Shown piece by piece: positions 42,139 to 51,606 of a stretch of DNA of 64,000 bases; position 1 is the stretch's first letter; each line of letters begins with the position of its first letter. Made by a program: the position numbers and the translations under genes. The notes under the pieces were generated by a model that was not told the DNA's origin, did not search any database, and was given only the letters and a program-made list of their open reading frames with translations. Source of the DNA: Actinacidiphila oryziradicis. Lineage in GTDB: Bacteria; Actinomycetota; Actinomycetes; Streptomycetales; Streptomycetaceae. The DNA lies in contig NZ_SUMC01000015.1 of assembly GCF_005047355.1 (NCBI RefSeq), positions 102,378 to 166,377 on the forward strand, given 5' to 3'.

Positions 42139-45100
42139 GTGTTCCAGTCCATCCGAGATCTGAGGCGAGCTCTCGTCTTAATCGTCAGTACCGTGGTGCT
42201 GGCTGCCGGCGGCGTCTTCGCGCTGGCTGTTCAACCGGCGTGGGCGGCGGTGGCTGCCACTGGTGGCAGCGGCGCGAGCCTGCCGTACGTCGAGGTGCAG
42301 GCGGAGAACTCCGCCACCAACGGCACGGGCATCGGCCCGAGCTACACCCAGGGCCAGTTGGCCGACGAGGCGTCGTATCGCAAGGCCACGACGTTGCAGG
42401 GCACCGGCAAGTACGTCACGTTCACCACGCCGGTGGCGACCAACTCCATCGACTTCCGGTACAGCATCCCCGACACCGCGGGCGGCTCGGTCTACACCGC
42501 GCCGCTGTCGCTGTACATCAACGGCACCAAGCAGCCCAACTTCACCCTGACCAACGCATACAGCTGGTACTACGGCAGCTACCCGTTCACCAATACGCCG
42601 GGCAGCAACCCGCACCACTTCTTCGACGAGGCCCACCGTCTGTTCTCCACCTCCTATCCGGCCGGCACCACCTTCAAGCTGCAGGTCGACGCCGAGGACA
42701 CCGCGTCCTCGTACACGATCGACTTCGCGGACTTCGAGCAGGTAGGCGCGGCGCTGACCGCGCCCTCGGGATCGGTGTCGGTGACCAGCAAGGGCGCCGA
42801 CGCGACCGGCGTGAGCGACGCGACCAGCGCCTTCAACGCCGCGATCAGTGCGGCCGGCTCCGGCGGCACGGTGTGGATCCCGCCGGGCACGTACAACATC
42901 CCGGGCCACATCAGCGTCAACAACGTGACGATCGCCGGTGCCGGAATGTGGTACTCCACCGTCACCGGTACGGCGCCCGGCTTCTACGGCAACTCCGCGC
43001 CGTCGCCGAGCACAGGCGTGCACCTGCAGAACTTCGCGATCTTCGGCAACGTCCAGGAACGCAACGACAGCGCCCAGGTCAACGGCATCGGCGGCGCGAT
43101 GAGCAACTCGACCGTGTCGAACCTGTGGATCGACCACGAAAAGGTCGGTGCCTGGATGGACGGGCCGATGGACGGTCTGACCTTCAGCGGCATGCGCATC
43201 CGCGACACCACCGCGGACGGCATCAACTTCCACGGCGGCGTCACCAACTCCAAGGTCACCAACAGCGACCTCCGCAACACCGGCGACGACGGCATCGCCA
43301 CCTGGGCGGACTCCGGCCTCGGCGCCGACGCCTTCGACACGATCTCCAACAACACCGTGCAGTTGCAGATCCTCGCCAACGGCATCGCGATCTACGGCGG
43401 CCACGACAACACCGTCAGCGGCAACCGGGTGGTGGACACCGGCCTGGCCCAGGGCGGCGGCATCCACGTGGGGCAGCGCTTCTCCTCGACGCCGGTCGGC
43501 ACCACCACGATTTCCGGCAACACCATGATCCGGGACGGCAGCCTCGACCCGAACTGGCAGTTCGGCGTCGGCGCGCTGTGGTTCGACGGCAGCCAGGGCG
43601 CTATCACCGGCCCGGTCAACGTGACCAACGCTCTGATCCAGCAGAGTCCCTACGAAGCGGTCCAATGGGTCGAGGGCACCATCAGCGGGGTCAACCTCAA
43701 CAACGTGACCATCGCTGGTACCGGCACCTTCGCCCTGCAGGAGCAGACCGGCGGCGCGGCGACGTTCACCAATGTCACGGCGACCGGCGTCGGCTACTCC
43801 TCCCCGGTATACAGCTGCGAGGGCGGGAACTTCGCGGTGACCGACGGCGGCGGCAACACCGGCATCAGCGGCACGCCGTACTGCGGCCCATGGCCCGCTC
43901 CGGTCTACCCGCCCTACCCGGACGAGGGTGTGACCGCCACCCCGAGCGCGCTGAACTTCGGCTCGGTCGCGACCGGTTCGACCAGCGCCGCGCAGACCGT
44001 GACGGTCTCCAACCCGACCGGCTCGGCCGCGCCGCTCTCCTCGATCTCCGCCAGCGGCGATTTCGCCCAGACCAACACCTGCGGCTCCTCGATCGCGGCG
44101 AACGGCTCGTGCACCGTCACCGTGAAGTTCACGCCCACCGCGGCCGGCACCCGCACCGGATCCCTGACCGTCAACGCGGGCGGGACCACCAACACCGTCA
44201 GCCTCTCCGGCACCGGCACCGCGCCGGGCCCGGTGCTGAACACCGACCCGGCGACCCTGTCCTTCGCCGGTACGGTGGTCGGCTCCTCAGCCTCCGCACA
44301 GACGGTGACGGTCACCAACTCCGGCACCACCTCGGCGAGCGTCTCGGGCGTCGCGGTGACCGGCGACTTCAGCCAGACCAACAACTGCTCCACCCTCGCC
44401 GTCGGTGCGTCCTGCTCGGTGAGCGTCGCTTTCAAGCCCACCACGGGCGGATCGCGCACCGGCAACCTGACCGTGACCAGCAACGCCAACAACAGCCCGA
44501 CCACCGTCTCCCTGGCCGGCAGCGGCATCGACAGCACCACCAACATCGCGGCCGGCCGGCCGGCGTCGGCGAGTTCCAGCAGCGGTGCGTACGTCGCCTC
44601 GAACCTCACCGACCCGGACGCCTCGACATACTGGGAGAGCGCGAACGGCTCCTTCCCGCAATGGGCCCAGGCCGACCTCGGCCAGAGCTACAGCGTCGGC
44701 AAGGTCGTCCTCAAGCTCCCGCCGTCGACGGCATGGGGTGCCCGCACCCAGACCCTGTCGCTGCTGGGATCCACGGACGGCTCTAACTTCTCCACGATCG
44801 TGAGCTCGGCCGGATACACCTTCGACCCGAACACCAACAACAACACGGTGACCATCACCTTCAACGCCGCCACAGCAAGGTACGTACGGGTGAACATCAC
44901 CGCCAACACGGGCTGGAGCGCCGGCCAGCTGTCGGACTTCCAAGTGTTCCCCAGCAGCAGCGGCGGCGGCGGCTCCACAGCGGCGACCCTGTCGACCAGC
45001 CCGGCCTCGCTGACGTATCCCAGCCAGGCACTCAACACCACCAGCAGCGCGCAGACGGTCACGGTGACCAATACCGGCACCGCGGCCGCGACAGTCTCCG

Positions 45101-45708
45101 GTATCACCACCACCGGCGACTTCTCGCAGACCAACACCTGCGGAACGTCGATCGCGGCGAGCGCCTCCTGCACGGTCAGCGTCAAGTTCACGCCCACCGC
45201 GTCCGGAAACCGCACCGGCAACCTCAGCATCGCCAGCAACGCCTCGAACGGCACGACCACGGTCGCGCTGACCGGCACCGGCGCCGGCACGGTGAGCACC
45301 AACCTGGCCGCCGGCAAGGCCACCAGCGAGTCCAGCCACGCCGACGTGTACGCGTCGTCGAACGTGACGGACGGCAACCAGGGCACCTACTGGGAGAGCG
45401 CCAACAACGCCCTTCCCCAATGGGTACAGGTGGACCTCGCCTCCGCGCAGAGCGCCGGCCGCGTCGTCCTCCAGCTCCCCGCCACCTGGGGTGCCCGCAA
45501 CCAGACCCTGTCCCTGTCGGGCAGCACCGACGGCACGACCTTCACCACCATCAAGGCATCGGCCACCTACACCTTCGACCCCACCACCAACAACACGGTC
45601 ACCCTCACATTCCCCGCGACCACCCAGCGGTATCTCCGGGTGAACATCACGGCGAACACCGGCTGGCCGGCCGGACAGATATCGGAGTTCCAGGTCTGGA
45701 ACACCTGA
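42139..45708 (+). CDS. Secreted GH87 alpha-1,3-glucanase, multimodular
   Basis: 1189 residues. Signal peptide 1-38; N-terminal CBM35-like sandwich 45-200; GH87 right-handed beta-helix about 205-590 (WIPPGTYNIPGHISVNNVTI, IAGAGMWYSTV, TTADGINF with Asp360, NTGDDGIATW with Asp383/Asp384, the expected catalytic triad). Then two choice-of-anchor D domains (600-805), a CBM32/F5-8C domain (808-945), a third anchor D domain (955-1050) and a second CBM32 (1055-1189). GH87 enzymes cut alpha-1,3-glucan (mutan) of fungal walls and biofilms. GTG 42139 follows AAAGGAG. The GH99-like gene follows after a 15-bp-stem terminator. Confidence 0.9.
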   Translation: MFQSIRDLRRALVLIVSTVVLAAGGVFALAVQPAWAAVAATGGSGASLPYVEVQAENSATNGTGIGPSYTQGQLADEASYRKATTLQGTGKYVTFTTPVATNSIDFRYSIPDTAGGSVYTAPLSLYINGTKQPNFTLTNAYSWYYGSYPFTNTPGSNPHHFFDEAHRLFSTSYPAGTTFKLQVDAEDTASSYTIDFADFEQVGAALTAPSGSVSVTSKGADATGVSDATSAFNAAISAAGSGGTVWIPPGTYNIPGHISVNNVTIAGAGMWYSTVTGTAPGFYGNSAPSPSTGVHLQNFAIFGNVQERNDSAQVNGIGGAMSNSTVSNLWIDHEKVGAWMDGPMDGLTFSGMRIRDTTADGINFHGGVTNSKVTNSDLRNTGDDGIATWADSGLGADAFDTISNNTVQLQILANGIAIYGGHDNTVSGNRVVDTGLAQGGGIHVGQRFSSTPVGTTTISGNTMIRDGSLDPNWQFGVGALWFDGSQGAITGPVNVTNALIQQSPYEAVQWVEGTISGVNLNNVTIAGTGTFALQEQTGGAATFTNVTATGVGYSSPVYSCEGGNFAVTDGGGNTGISGTPYCGPWPAPVYPPYPDEGVTATPSALNFGSVATGSTSAAQTVTVSNPTGSAAPLSSISASGDFAQTNTCGSSIAANGSCTVTVKFTPTAAGTRTGSLTVNAGGTTNTVSLSGTGTAPGPVLNTDPATLSFAGTVVGSSASAQTVTVTNSGTTSASVSGVAVTGDFSQTNNCSTLAVGASCSVSVAFKPTTGGSRTGNLTVTSNANNSPTTVSLAGSGIDSTTNIAAGRPASASSSSGAYVASNLTDPDASTYWESANGSFPQWAQADLGQSYSVGKVVLKLPPSTAWGARTQTLSLLGSTDGSNFSTIVSSAGYTFDPNTNNNTVTITFNAATARYVRVNITANTGWSAGQLSDFQVFPSSSGGGGSTAATLSTSPASLTYPSQALNTTSSAQTVTVTNTGTAAATVSGITTTGDFSQTNTCGTSIAASASCTVSVKFTPTASGNRTGNLSIASNASNGTTTVALTGTGAGTVSTNLAAGKATSESSHADVYASSNVTDGNQGTYWESANNALPQWVQVDLASAQSAGRVVLQLPATWGARNQTLSLSGSTDGTTFTTIKASATYTFDPTTNNTVTLTFPATTQRYLRVNITANTGWPAGQISEFQVWNT

Positions 45709-45717
45709 TCCACCCCC

Positions 45718-45757
45718 GACGGTGCCGCCGAGCGCACACGCACTCGGCGGCACCGTC
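45718..45757 (+). terminator. Terminator of GH87 gene
   Basis: Perfect 15-bp arms (GACGGTGCCGCCGAG with its complement) around a ten-base loop, 9 bp after the stop. Confidence 0.88.
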
Positions 45758-45848
45758 TCTATCCCAAAGGCTCGGCCGGGGCGGCCGGCCACCGAAGTGC
45801 ACTCGGCTCGTAGTCGACGGAAGTTGACAGCTGACCGGAGGAGTCCAG

Positions 45849-47822
45849 ATGGGTGTCACACGCAGGGTCTTCCTGCAGGCCGCGATCGCGGCCACCGCGG
45901 TGGGGACCGTTGGAGCCACCGAGACCGTACTCGCCGAAACCGCGTCAGCGGCCAGCCCGCCGGGCGACGTGGTCGGCAAGATCAGTGTCGGCTACCAGGG
46001 CTGGTTCGCCTGCACCGGCGACGGCGCGCCCATCAACGGCTGGTGGCACTGGACCCAGAACTGGGGCCAGTCGCCGTCCCCGTCCAACACCGCCATCAAT
46101 TGTTGGCCCGACGTGCGCGACTACACCAAGACGTACCAGACCTCGTACGCCAACCTCGGCAACGGCCAGCCCGCCACGCTGTTCTCCTCGTACGACCAGC
46201 AGACGGTGAACACGCACTTCCTGTGGATGCAGCAGAACAGCATCGACACCGCCGGCCTGCAGCGCTTCAACCCCACCGGCGGCGAGGGCCCCACCCGCGA
46301 CGCCATGGCGACCAAGGTGCGCAGCGCCGCCGAGTCGTACGGGCGGAAGTTCTACATCATGTACGACGTCACCAACTGGACGAACATGCAGTCCGAGATC
46401 AAGACGGACTGGACGAACAAGATGTCCGCGCACACCGCCTCCTCGGCGTACGCGAAGCAGAACGGCAAGCCGGTCGTCTGCATCTGGGGCTTCGGCTTCA
46501 ACGACAGCAACCACCCCTTCACCAGCGACGCCTGCCTCGACGTCATCAACTGGTTCAAGGGACAGGGCTGTTACGTCATCGGCGGCGTCCCGCGCGAATG
46601 GCGGACGGGCACCGGGGGCTCACGGGCCGGCTATCTCGGCGTCTACCACGCCTTCAACATGATTTCGCCGTGGATGGTCGGCGCCATCGGCAATGTGACC
46701 GATGCCGACAACGCCTACAACACCTACACCGTCGGCGATCAGGCCGACTGCAACGCCAACGGCATCGACTACCAGCCCTGCGTCCTGCCCGGCGACGTCT
46801 CCGCCCGGCAGCGCGTGCACGGCGACTTCATGTGGCGGCAGTTCTACAACATGGTCCGGGCCGGGGTGCAGGGCATCTACATCTCGATGTTCGACGAGTA
46901 CAACGAGGGCAACCAGATCGCCAAGACCGCCGAGACACAGGCATGGGTGCCCACCAACTCCGGCTTCCTCGCCCTCGACGAAGACGGCACCGCTTGCTCC
47001 TCCGACTACTACCTCCGCCTGACCGGCGACGGCGGCCGCATGCTCAAGGGCCAGATAGCGCTGACCTCCACCCGCCCCACCCAGCCGATCGTCCCCACCG
47101 GCGGCGACACCATACCGCCCACCGCGCCGGGTGCCCTGAACGTCACCGGGCACACCAGCAGTTCCGTCTCACTGGCCTGGAGCGCCTCGACCGACAACGT
47201 TGGCGTAACAGGCTACCGCGTCCTGCAGGTCTCCGGCTCGACCAGCACACAGGTGGGCACCACCAGCGCCACCTCGTTCACCGTGACCGGACTCGGCGCG
47301 TCCACCGCGTACACCTTCGATGTCGCCGCCCTCGACGCGGCCGGAAACGTGTCGCAGCCCTCCAACCAGGTCACCGTCACCACCGACCCCCCTTCCAGCA
47401 CCATCAACCTCGCCCTCCACCGCTCCACCTCGGAGAGCAGCCACACCCAGACATACGTCTCGGGCAACACGACCGACGGCGACACCAACACCTACTGGGA
47501 GTCCGCCAACAATGCCTTCCCGCAGTGGGTCCAGGTCGACCTGGGCGCCGCCACCGGCGTCAAACGGATCGTCCTCTACCTTCCCCCGGCGACCGCCTGG
47601 GCCACCCGTACCCAGACCATCTCCGTCCAGGGCAGCACAGACGGCGGCACCTTCACCCAGCTCCTCGCCTCGGCGGGCCACACCTTCGACCCGGCGACCG
47701 GCAACACCGCGACCCTCACCCTCCCGTCCACCGTCACCACCCGCTACGTACGGCTCACCTTCACCGCCAACACCGGCTGGCCGGCCGGGCAGGTCTCGGA
47801 GTTCCAGGTCTTCGGCGCCTGA
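45849..47822 (+). CDS. Tat-exported GH99/GH71-like glycosidase with FN3 and CBM32
   Basis: 657 residues. MGVTRRVFLQ is a twin-arginine motif followed by a hydrophobic core, so export is by Tat in folded form. The catalytic barrel (about 40-400) shows VGKISVGYQGWFACTGDG, KFYIMYDVTNW, VVCIWGFGFND and ISMFDEYNEGNQ, with the acidic pair E350/E353 in the place of the GH99-type (D/E)EWNE motif. GH99 enzymes are endo-alpha-mannosidases or mannanases; this branch is uncharacterised. FN3 415-505 and CBM32 512-657 follow, the latter nearly the same as the last module of the GH87 neighbour. ATG 45849 follows GGAGG. Confidence 0.82.
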   Translation: MGVTRRVFLQAAIAATAVGTVGATETVLAETASAASPPGDVVGKISVGYQGWFACTGDGAPINGWWHWTQNWGQSPSPSNTAINCWPDVRDYTKTYQTSYANLGNGQPATLFSSYDQQTVNTHFLWMQQNSIDTAGLQRFNPTGGEGPTRDAMATKVRSAAESYGRKFYIMYDVTNWTNMQSEIKTDWTNKMSAHTASSAYAKQNGKPVVCIWGFGFNDSNHPFTSDACLDVINWFKGQGCYVIGGVPREWRTGTGGSRAGYLGVYHAFNMISPWMVGAIGNVTDADNAYNTYTVGDQADCNANGIDYQPCVLPGDVSARQRVHGDFMWRQFYNMVRAGVQGIYISMFDEYNEGNQIAKTAETQAWVPTNSGFLALDEDGTACSSDYYLRLTGDGGRMLKGQIALTSTRPTQPIVPTGGDTIPPTAPGALNVTGHTSSSVSLAWSASTDNVGVTGYRVLQVSGSTSTQVGTTSATSFTVTGLGASTAYTFDVAALDAAGNVSQPSNQVTVTTDPPSSTINLALHRSTSESSHTQTYVSGNTTDGDTNTYWESANNAFPQWVQVDLGAATGVKRIVLYLPPATAWATRTQTISVQGSTDGGTFTQLLASAGHTFDPATGNTATLTLPSTVTTRYVRLTFTANTGWPAGQVSEFQVFGA

Positions 47823-47885
47823 CGCCTGACCGTCCCCGCCACCCTGTCCGGGACTGTCCAATGCATGACACTTCCGGCTCCTGAC

Positions 47886-48085
47886 CTAATGGGAGCTGCC
47901 GGGTCCAGAGCGAACCCCGCCGCCGAGGCGTTCGCGATGCCCTGATGCGGGCGGTGGCCGTTGTAGAACTGCGGCGAGGATGGCGCCGAACAGGGCGGGG
48001 AACTTCCCGTCCCGGTCCCGGATGAGGAATCGCACGCGGGAGCGGGCGTCATCGAGGTCCATGACGAGGGTGTTGGTTTCATACG
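47886..48085 (-). pseudogene. rve-type IS transposase, internally deleted
   Basis: NTLVMDLDDARSRVRFLIRD then RDGKFPALFGAILA is joined, with a frame change, to QFYNGHRPHQGIANA, the C-terminal HRPHQ motif. The 40-50 residues between, with the second catalytic Asp region, are missing. It is of the same family as the scars at 50.9, 54.2 and 63.1 kb. Confidence 0.7.
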
Positions 48086-48089
48086 GCTC

Positions 48090-48480
48090 TCCTGGCTGGA
48101 GTGCTGGGTTTGCGGTGCTTGATCCGGCTGCTTCCGGCGATGTGTCCAGTCGTAGACGGTGCCGGTGCTGATGCCCAGCCGCGCGGTTGCTTCCTTGACA
48201 GTGATCGATCCTGGCGGTGGGGACGCGGCAGGAATCTTGTTGTCGTGGCGCAGATTGCTGACGATGTGGGCGGTGAACAGTTGCTGGTGGGCGGTGCGGT
48301 GGCCGGACTCGTTGAGGATCTGCGCGAGGGTTGCGGAGTGGGTGGTCGGCGCGAGTTCGCGGATCAGCTGGACGGCTTCGGGCGGTGTGCGGGGGGCGTG
48401 GGGCCGCCTGCGGGTGACGGTGTCGGTGGCGCCGGTGCGCCAGCGCACGCCCACGCGCACCGATCGGCGGTGGCTTCGAC
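48090..48480 (-). pseudogene. Recombinase-type protein C-terminal remnant with HTH
   Basis: PPEAVQLIRELAPTTHSATL, GHRTAHQQLFTAHIVSNLRH and SITVKEATARLGISTGTVYD then WTHRR resemble the C-terminal part of serine-recombinase-like or transposase proteins with a MerR-type HTH. There is no start or catalytic domain; the frame continues into the transposase scar. Confidence 0.5.
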
Positions 48481-48637
48481 CACCACATCGGCTACGGCGC
48501 GGCGATACCGATCCTGGCCACCATCCTGCCCGCCCTGGCCCAGCCCGGCCCGCGCGGTGCGATCTGGTGGCGCTACGGGCATCCCGCCCCTGAGGGAGAC
48601 ACCGTTTCACCAGACCCGCTGCGCTGACCGGGGCGGG

Positions 48638-50155
48638 TCAGTGTGGGGTGCGGTAGATGGTGTGGCCGCCGGCGGTGGCTAGTATTCCGCCGCGGCGTAG
48701 CGCGGTAAGGGTTTGGCGGCTGACGCCGGTCCCCGATGTCCGGATGAGCATCACCGCATCGCCGCTGCGTAGGTAGTTGAGCAGGTCGCGTTGCCACGTT
48801 GGGTTGGCGACGCGGGGGCGGGGCTTTCCGCCGGGATAGGTTGCCGCATCCACGCCGTAGGTGCGGCCGGTGACGTCGATCCAGTTGGGGCAGCCGTCGC
48901 CGAGGTCTTTGCTCAGCGTGTCCAGCAGGATCAACCCCATCGGTGAATCGGACATCACGCACCGGGTGTGGCGCACGGCGCTGGCCAGCCGGGTGCTGGG
49001 AAAAGTGCTGACCGGTTGGTGGGGTCCGGTCAGATACGTGTAGGTAGTCGCCGCCGCAGCGAGGACGGACACCCAGCTGATCACGCGCGTTCGCAGGATC
49101 GGGCCGGGCCGGGCCGTCGTTGGCACCGCCGTCCGGCTGACGGCCGTGGCGGTGACCAGCGCCGCCGTTGGCGCGAGGTAGTCGGAGTAGAAGAAAAACC
49201 ATGACGGGGCCGTCATGAGCAGGGTGCCCATCATGGCCCCGAGGACGACCACGACTCTGGCGGCTCTCATCCGCCACGCGAGCGCCATTATGCACAAGAC
49301 CACGACGATGAGCAGGACCGAGATCGCCACGGCGGCAGGATGACTCAGGTGAGACACGACCCCCTGCACCCCGGTCAGTTGACTCAGACGGGCTCCTGGA
49401 GTAACGCTGCTTCGGTTACGGCCGAGCTGTTCGGTGACGACCATGTGCCACATCTGGCTCGGTGCGGCCATGAAGAACGGCCCGTCGATGGCGATGAGCG
49501 CGACGGCTGCGCCCGCCGCGACCTTGGGTAGATCGCGTCGCCGGTCGGCCGGGACGTGCCAGGCCAACACGATGAGCAGCGGGATGGCCCACCAGATCTT
49601 GACGCTCGCCGCCGCTCCGAACGCCAGTCCGCACACCAGCGGTAGATAGCGGCTCGTGGACCGGCGGCCGCCGAAGTAGGTGAGCAATCCACACAGGAGA
49701 GCGAAATTGCCCAGCGGCTCGAGACGGCTCAAGTATTCCGAATGCACCGATCCCAACCAGACCGCGTAGAAGACTCCGCCGACGATCGCGGCTCGCCGGT
49801 CGAGGTTCATTGCCCGGGCAACGCGCATGACAAGTACGGCGTTCGCCGCACCCAGCGCGGTGAACGCGAGATTCCCGGCGACGAAACCGGTGAGATCGGT
49901 GCTCATCCGTCCGAGCACGGCGAACGGTGTCAGCGCCAGCATCAGCCCGGGCGGGTGCAACAAGACGAAGTTGCGATACGGCAGGCGGCCGAACGTCAAC
50001 GCATCGGCGGCCGAGTAGTACACGCTGGCGTCATAGCCGAAATTGCCGCGCAGACCGTTGCTCGTCAACACAACGGAAATCCGTGCGATGAACGCGAGCA
50101 CGAACACGGCCACCTCGGCCGGCAGGCAGCGAGAAAGCCGCCTGCGCCCACTCAC
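48638..50155 (-). CDS. GT-C membrane glycosyltransferase (GT87/DUF2029-like)
   Basis: 505 residues with about ten transmembrane helices and an extracytoplasmic C-terminal domain. The loop after helix 1 (GNFGYDASVYYSAADALTFG, RLPYRNFVLLHPPG) carries the Asp of the GT-C fold, and AASVKIWWAIPLLI resembles the polyprenyl-phosphomannose-dependent GT87 family. Such enzymes add mannose or other hexoses to lipids or wall polymers outside the membrane. ATG 50155 overlaps the stop of the upstream GT2-like gene (ATGA), so both are co-translated. Confidence 0.83.
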   Translation of the reverse strand: MSGRRRLSRCLPAEVAVFVLAFIARISVVLTSNGLRGNFGYDASVYYSAADALTFGRLPYRNFVLLHPPGLMLALTPFAVLGRMSTDLTGFVAGNLAFTALGAANAVLVMRVARAMNLDRRAAIVGGVFYAVWLGSVHSEYLSRLEPLGNFALLCGLLTYFGGRRSTSRYLPLVCGLAFGAAASVKIWWAIPLLIVLAWHVPADRRRDLPKVAAGAAVALIAIDGPFFMAAPSQMWHMVVTEQLGRNRSSVTPGARLSQLTGVQGVVSHLSHPAAVAISVLLIVVVLCIMALAWRMRAARVVVVLGAMMGTLLMTAPSWFFFYSDYLAPTAALVTATAVSRTAVPTTARPGPILRTRVISWVSVLAAAATTYTYLTGPHQPVSTFPSTRLASAVRHTRCVMSDSPMGLILLDTLSKDLGDGCPNWIDVTGRTYGVDAATYPGGKPRPRVANPTWQRDLLNYLRSGDAVMLIRTSGTGVSRQTLTALRRGGILATAGGHTIYRTPH

Positions 50156-50664
50156 CGGCCGCCGCCAATCAGGCGTCGTCCCGCGCGGAGCCTCAGCCGC
50201 GCCAGGTCCGCCGGCCGCAGCGCGAGAAAGAGCCGGTAGGCGTCACGCTCCACCAGCCGGAACTTGCTCCCGCGGGCGCCCAGCGGATGGCGGTACGGGC
50301 CCGGCTGGTAGCGCCGGAACTGCTCCGACATGTGGTGGAAGATGCGTCGCCGCGAGGCGGTAGGCACCCTGGCATCATCCTCGATGATCGTGTGGTGCCA
50401 GACCTCCCGCTCGACTACGTTGCGGGCCTGGCCCAGGCCGCGGTTGCGTTCCCGGTGCACCACCCGCAGCCGGGAGTCACGACGAGCGTAGTCGTCGAGG
50501 ATCCGGCCGCCATCGTCCGGCGAGGAGTCGTCGACCGCGATCATCTCGAAGTCGGTGAAGGACTGCTGCGTGCCCGCGTCCAGATACGCGGGCAGGTACT
50601 CCTGGGCCGGAAACACCGGCAACACGACGCACATCGGGATCGCCGAGTCTGGAACGCGCGGCAT
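50152..50664 (-). CDS. GT2-like glycosyltransferase, internally deleted
   Basis: 170 residues. The N-terminus is a GT2 Rossmann start (MCVVLPVFPAQEYLPAYLDA, FTDFEMIAVDDSSPDDGGRI, VVHRERNRGLGQARNVV). It then jumps to REVWHHTIIEDDARVPTASR and a basic C-terminus typical of the end of longer (300+ residue) relatives, where the DxD and acceptor region would be expected in between. The join is in frame and the overlap with the next gene is kept. ATG 50664 follows GGGAGG. It is probably not catalytically active, though it may still serve translational coupling. Confidence 0.7.
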   Translation of the reverse strand: MPRVPDSAIPMCVVLPVFPAQEYLPAYLDAGTQQSFTDFEMIAVDDSSPDDGGRILDDYARRDSRLRVVHRERNRGLGQARNVVEREVWHHTIIEDDARVPTASRRRIFHHMSEQFRRYQPGPYRHPLGARGSKFRLVERDAYRLFLALRPADLARLRLRAGRRLIGGGR

Positions 50665-50689
50665 CGTACCTCCCGGTCACGGACTTAGA

Positions 50690-50711
50690 TCTTCTACAAC
50701 AGTGTAGAAGA
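50690..50711. promoter_or_regulatory. TACA/TGTA palindrome upstream of glycosyltransferase operon
   Basis: TCTTCTACA-N4-TGTAGAAGA, perfect 9-bp arms, 26 bp before the GT2-like start. A TACA...TGTA core is the form bound by BlaI/MecI/CopY-family repressors; none is encoded in the window. Confidence 0.6.
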
Positions 50712-50880
50712 ACGCGTTGCGCGGCGGGCGAGCGGGTCGTCCCACGACCTCGTTCCCCGTCTTTCAGCGCGCCTGGCCGGCCCTGTCGCAGCCGTCTGCC
50801 TGTCACTGAGTGGGTGTGATCGCTCGGCCGGCTCCCGCATGCCAGGAGCTGCCCGGCTCCAGGCGTGATGGTCACCGGTG

Positions 50881-51403
50881 CTGCTGCGTCTTGCCTGCCT
50901 CGCCGTCACCAACGCCTTCGCCGCGCTGCGGCTGCTGCCGGTGAGCGTTCGGGACAAGGACATCGAGATCCTTGCCCTGCGTCACCAGATCATCGTCCTT
51001 GAACGGGGGCTCGGCACGGACAAGGCGAAGTTCACTCCCGGGGACCGGGCCTTCCTCGCCGCACTGCTGACCCCGCTGCCTCGCGAGGTACTACGCCAAC
51101 TGCGACTGCTCGTCCGACCGGACACCACCCTGCGCCGGCACCGCGACCTCATGAAACGGCGCCACGCACGCACCTGCCGACCAGGACGCCCCGGACGCCC
51201 GCCGTCCGCTCCGTCCGCACCCTCATCCTGCGCCTGGTCAAGGAGAACCCGTCCCTCGAGACGGTTACTCTGACCGGACAGCGCCAGTACGTTCTGGCCG
51301 CCATCGAGCACTCCCCCCGGCGGATCCGCATCCTGGGCACGACCGCCCACCCCACCGCGGCCCGGGACACCCAGATGATCAAGAGCCTCCTGATGAACCT
51401 CGC
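50881..51403 (+). pseudogene. rve-type IS transposase remnant
   Basis: Residues LLRLACLAVTNAFAALRLLP, DIEILALRHQIIVLERGLG and REVLRQLRLLVRPDTTLRRH match the N-terminus of the actinomycete rve transposase group. After a frame change come TLTGQRQYVLAAIEHSPRRI and RILGTTAHPTAARDTQM from the catalytic core, with the HTH part deleted between. The C-terminus is absent. Confidence 0.75.
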
Positions 51404-51521
51404 AGCGCGGTCAGTGATCGAGGGCCAGCCGGATGCGACCACTATGCGACCGCCGGGTGCCCTCAGCAAACGAGAAGGCCATATCCGATCTCTCGGAATG
51501 GCCACCGACCTGCGAGAACGC

Positions 51522-51566
51522 TGGTCGGGACGACAGGGTTTGAACCTGCGACCCCTTGACCCCCAG
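51522..51566 (-). other. Partial tRNA-Pro(GGG), 3' half: probable attachment site
   Basis: On the minus strand the 45 bases begin at the anticodon loop (CTGGGGG), then TCAAG, a five-base variable loop, a T-arm with loop TTCAAAC, and an acceptor strand CGTCCCG followed by A and CCA. The 5' half is absent: the bases before CTGGGGG do not pair with TCAAG. Element integration at tRNA 3' ends leaves exactly such copies; pSAM2 of Streptomyces ambofaciens uses a tRNA-Pro. Confidence 0.65.
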
Positions 51567-51606
51567 CGGCAACTCTTGGCGGCTGGGCTCTTTCATGCCG
51601 TTGCTG

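Noticed and set aside
41202..44786. 1194-codon plus-strand frame overlapping the GH87 gene
   Set aside because: Low-complexity Arg/His/Gln translation caused by high GC; the GH87 frame with signal peptide and catalytic motifs is the real one.
48460..48627. Plus-strand frame ending ALAQPGPRGAIWWRYGHPAP
   Set aside because: Looks protein-like but too short, lacks a start and could not be tied to a family; lies opposite the recombinase remnant.
51522..51566. Complete functional tRNA-Pro
   Set aside because: Only the 3' half is present; the 5' half that should pair with the anticodon stem and acceptor is missing.
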